DNA of 42,175 nucleotides from Leptolyngbya sp. FACHB-60 (GTDB lineage: Bacteria; Cyanobacteriota; Cyanobacteriia; Phormidesmidales; Phormidesmidaceae). How positions within the stretch are numbered: the first letter of the stretch is position 1; every line of letters starts with the position of its first letter. The stretch is from positions 1 to 42,175 of the forward strand of contig NZ_JACJOX010000056.1 in NCBI RefSeq assembly GCF_014695775.1, read 5' to 3'. This document shows, in pieces, positions 40,309 through 42,175 of this stretch. Under the pieces are notes generated by a model that worked only from the letters and a program-made list of their open reading frames with translations, searched no databases and was not told the origin of the DNA. Made by a program: the position numbers and the translations under genes.

Positions 40309-41292
40309 GTGCAACTTGCTCATCGTCCAACCGATGGTTGGGCTGAAAATTCCTCATCGGGCTCCATCGTGCTAGATACCCGCGATCTCTCCAAGGTCTA
40401 TGGGCGGGGCAAACAGCGGTTTGAAGCGGTGAGGCATGTCTCCTTAGCCCTGCACCAGGGAGAGGTGCTGGCCTTTTTAGGACCCAACGGGGCCGGCAAG
40501 ACCACCACCATCAAGATGATTGCGGGCCTGGTGCGTCCTACCCAGGGGCTGGTTACCGTGGTCGGAGAAGACCCCCACCGCCAGCCTCGGGCACTGCGCC
40601 ACATTGGTGCAGTGCTGGAGGGCAACCGCAATTTATACTGGCGCTTAACCCCGGAGGAAAATCTGGAATATTTCGGCGTCCTGCGGCAGGTGCCTCGCAA
40701 GGTGGCCCATCGCCGGGGACTGGAACTGCTGGCCCGGTTTGGGCTGGAGGAAAAGCGCCAGACCCCGGTGCAAAAGCTCTCTCGCGGGATGCAGCAAAAG
40801 GTGGCGATCGCCGTCGCCCTGATCCACAATCCTAAGCTGCTGCTGTTGGATGAACCCACCCTGGGGCTGGATGTGGAGGCCAGCGAAATGGTCAAAGCCC
40901 TGGTGCGCCAGATTGCCCAGGAAGGCCGAGCCGTTCTGTTAACCACCCACCAACTCGATGTGGCCGAAGAACTTTCTGACCGGGTGGCCATCATTCGCCG
41001 GGGACGCATCATTGCCGAGCAGTCTACTGAAGCATTACTAAAAGAATTTTCTAGTTCCACCTATCACCTGGAGGTGGAAGGCGATCTTTCCCCTCAGCAG
41101 ATCCACACGGTGACTCAGTTGGGGGCGACGGTTCAGGGGGCGCAGATTACCTACGCTGGCACCCCGGAAAATCTCTATGCGCTGCTGGGGGCGCTGAGTC
41201 CTGTGCCGCTAATTTCGGTGCAGCGCGATCGCGCCGATCTCACCCAGGTATTTCTCAAACTGGTTAAAGACCAACCGGATACTTCTCTATGA
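40309..41292 (+). CDS. ABC-2 type exporter ATP-binding protein
   Basis: A 327-residue ABC ATPase of the DrrA/CcmA-like class. Walker A GPNGAGKT (58-65), signature LSRGMQQK, Walker B LLLLDEPTLGLDVEA and the switch His (LLTTHQLDVAEELSDRV) are intact. The C-terminal 90 residues (STYHLEVEGDLSPQQIHTV onward) form the usual domain after the ATPase. It pairs with the permease that starts at its last codons (ATGA overlap). The transported compound is unknown: a lipid, polysaccharide or drug is possible. The start is GTG 40309 without a strong ribosome binding site. Confidence 0.92.
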   Translation: MQLAHRPTDGWAENSSSGSIVLDTRDLSKVYGRGKQRFEAVRHVSLALHQGEVLAFLGPNGAGKTTTIKMIAGLVRPTQGLVTVVGEDPHRQPRALRHIGAVLEGNRNLYWRLTPEENLEYFGVLRQVPRKVAHRRGLELLARFGLEEKRQTPVQKLSRGMQQKVAIAVALIHNPKLLLLDEPTLGLDVEASEMVKALVRQIAQEGRAVLLTTHQLDVAEELSDRVAIIRRGRIIAEQSTEALLKEFSSSTYHLEVEGDLSPQQIHTVTQLGATVQGAQITYAGTPENLYALLGALSPVPLISVQRDRADLTQVFLKLVKDQPDTSL

Positions 41293-42062
41293 TCGATCTG
41301 CTTTACGCCGAACTCAAGCGCACCTGGATTCAGTTCATCCGCTACCCCACGGAGGTGATCTCTGGGATCGTCATCATCCTGGCCGTCTTCTATGGTCTGT
41401 TTACCAGTGCCCAGTACATTGCCGGACCAGGGTTTGCCTTTGGCGATCGCCTCGATGCCGTGGTCCTCGGCTACGCCATGTGGACCCTGATTATTTCTGT
41501 CAATAACGACATTGCCATTAATCTACAGATCGAAGCCGAAACCGGCACTCTGGAGCAGGTCTTTCTCTCCCCCTATGGGGCACCGCGAGTATTTTTGGCT
41601 AGAGCCTTTGCCAGTCTGGCCCTGCGGTTGCTCATTTTGGTTGTCGTGTTGCTGCTCCTGATGGGGCTCTCCGGCAGTCGCCTGGCATTTCCCCCCATGC
41701 TGTTGCTGCCGCTGGCTTCGTTGCTGATGGCCGGTTACGGTCTGGCTTTTTTGCTGGGGGCGGTGGCGCTGGTGTTCAAGCGGGTGCAGCAAATTTTGGG
41801 GATTTTTCAGTTCTTGCTGCTGTTTCTGCTGGCGGCCCCCCTGGAGGAAGCTACCGGACTGATGCAGTATTTGCGGTTTGTGCTGCCCATGCTGCCCAGT
41901 ACCGGCCTGCTGCGCGACCTCATGGCCCGAGGCATGGGGCTAGACTGGTTTACCTACGGTCTAGCCTTGCTAAACGGGATGGTCTATTTTGCCCTTGGGA
42001 TATTCGTTTTCCGCTGGGCCGAAGCCACTGCTAAGCAACGGGGTTCCCTGAGCGGGTATTAG
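41289..42062 (+). CDS. ABC-2 type exporter permease
   Basis: A 257-residue permease with six helices: VISGIVIILAVFYGLF, YAMWTLIISVNNDIAI, LRLLILVVVLLLLMGLSG, LLPLASLLMAGYGLAFLLGA, GIFQFLLLFLLAAPLEEATG and LALLNGMVYFALGIFVF. The first cytoplasmic loop contains EAETGTLEQVFLSPYGAPRV, the coupling region of ABC-2 permeases. The ATG overlaps the ATPase stop (ATGA), so the two are translationally coupled. Confidence 0.92.
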   Translation: MIDLLYAELKRTWIQFIRYPTEVISGIVIILAVFYGLFTSAQYIAGPGFAFGDRLDAVVLGYAMWTLIISVNNDIAINLQIEAETGTLEQVFLSPYGAPRVFLARAFASLALRLLILVVVLLLLMGLSGSRLAFPPMLLLPLASLLMAGYGLAFLLGAVALVFKRVQQILGIFQFLLLFLLAAPLEEATGLMQYLRFVLPMLPSTGLLRDLMARGMGLDWFTYGLALLNGMVYFALGIFVFRWAEATAKQRGSLSGY

Positions 42063-42125
42063 CCCTCTTTAGTCACTATTGACGAAGTAAACTAAAGCTA
42101 AAAAGTATGGAAGAGGGCTGTATCT

Positions 42126-42175
42126 ATGGTGACACCTCGACTTGCTGTCCGTACCGTGGGCTTCGTTGATGAGTA
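42126..42175 (+). CDS. Start of a further gene, cut by the window edge
   Basis: ATG 42126 with GAGGG nine bases upstream opens a frame (MVTPRLAVRTVGFVDEY) that runs off the window. It is 63 bases after the permease and could belong to the same operon. Too short for assignment. Confidence 0.4.
   Translation, partial: MVTPRLAVRTVGFVDE

Noticed and set aside
1..42175. tRNA or rRNA genes, intact insertion sequences, prophage genes
   Set aside because: Looked for by eye; no cloverleaf with a TTCGA-type arm, transposase motif or phage structural gene was recognised. A dedicated search could still find a weak one.

Overview
The window is cyanobacterial chromosome. The evidence is the very frequent HIP1 octamer (GCGATCGC) both inside and between genes, together with NdhS, a plant-type heme oxygenase, Gap2, and several families best known from cyanobacteria. 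Gene content and base composition suggest a filamentous, Leptolyngbya/Nodosilinea-like organism, but the genus is inference.

Layout. 1-2.9 kb: a dead PepSY membrane gene with in-frame stops, then a HipA-like kinase/DUF3037 pair. 3.2-13.7 kb: housekeeping genes (uvrB, a GT4 glycosyltransferase, an MFS transporter, recO, ndhS, a HAS-barrel protein, an FAD oxidoreductase, murB-murC). 14.3-24.4 kb: gap2 with a strong terminator, a TPR protein, a radical SAM enzyme, a lumenal pentapeptide protein, a thioesterase, a tandem universal stress protein, heme oxygenase, lnt and a cupin. 24.5-33.4 kb is an accessory stretch: an HTH-NACHT NTPase with 11-bp direct repeats in its upstream region, then a set of membrane and envelope genes mixed with gene debris. 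These are a DUF2207-like protein with a poly-Gly tail, a frameshifted conserved gene, a two-TM helical protein, a lipoprotein joining a solute-binding domain to a VWA domain, and a Ser/Thr kinase whose 3' end is tandemly duplicated. A relic of a glycine-rich-domain gene closes the stretch. 33.4-38.9 kb: an EamA transporter, a fetAB-like ABC pair, an SDR, DUF2834, a small protein and recA. 39-42.2 kb: more decay (a GUN4-like tail and a frameshifted gene around a membrane protein), then an ABC-2 exporter pair and the start of one more gene.

How the genes work together. Likely co-transcribed sets are murC-murB, hipA-like/DUF3037, ndhS/HAS-barrel, fetA-fetB, the ABC-2 pair (ATGA overlap) and the trio helical protein / SBP-VWA lipoprotein / kinase (29.0-33.0 kb). 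The trio looks like an envelope module: an extracytoplasmic binding and VWA protein, a membrane-anchored helical partner and a membrane kinase.

The most unusual features are the HTH-NACHT gene with its phased repeats, and the adjoining island in which the same families recur as fusions, relics and recent duplications. At least six decayed or duplicated coding segments lie in 42 kb. Several families of short palindromic intergenic repeats are also present. No rRNA, tRNA, CRISPR array or intact insertion sequence was seen.
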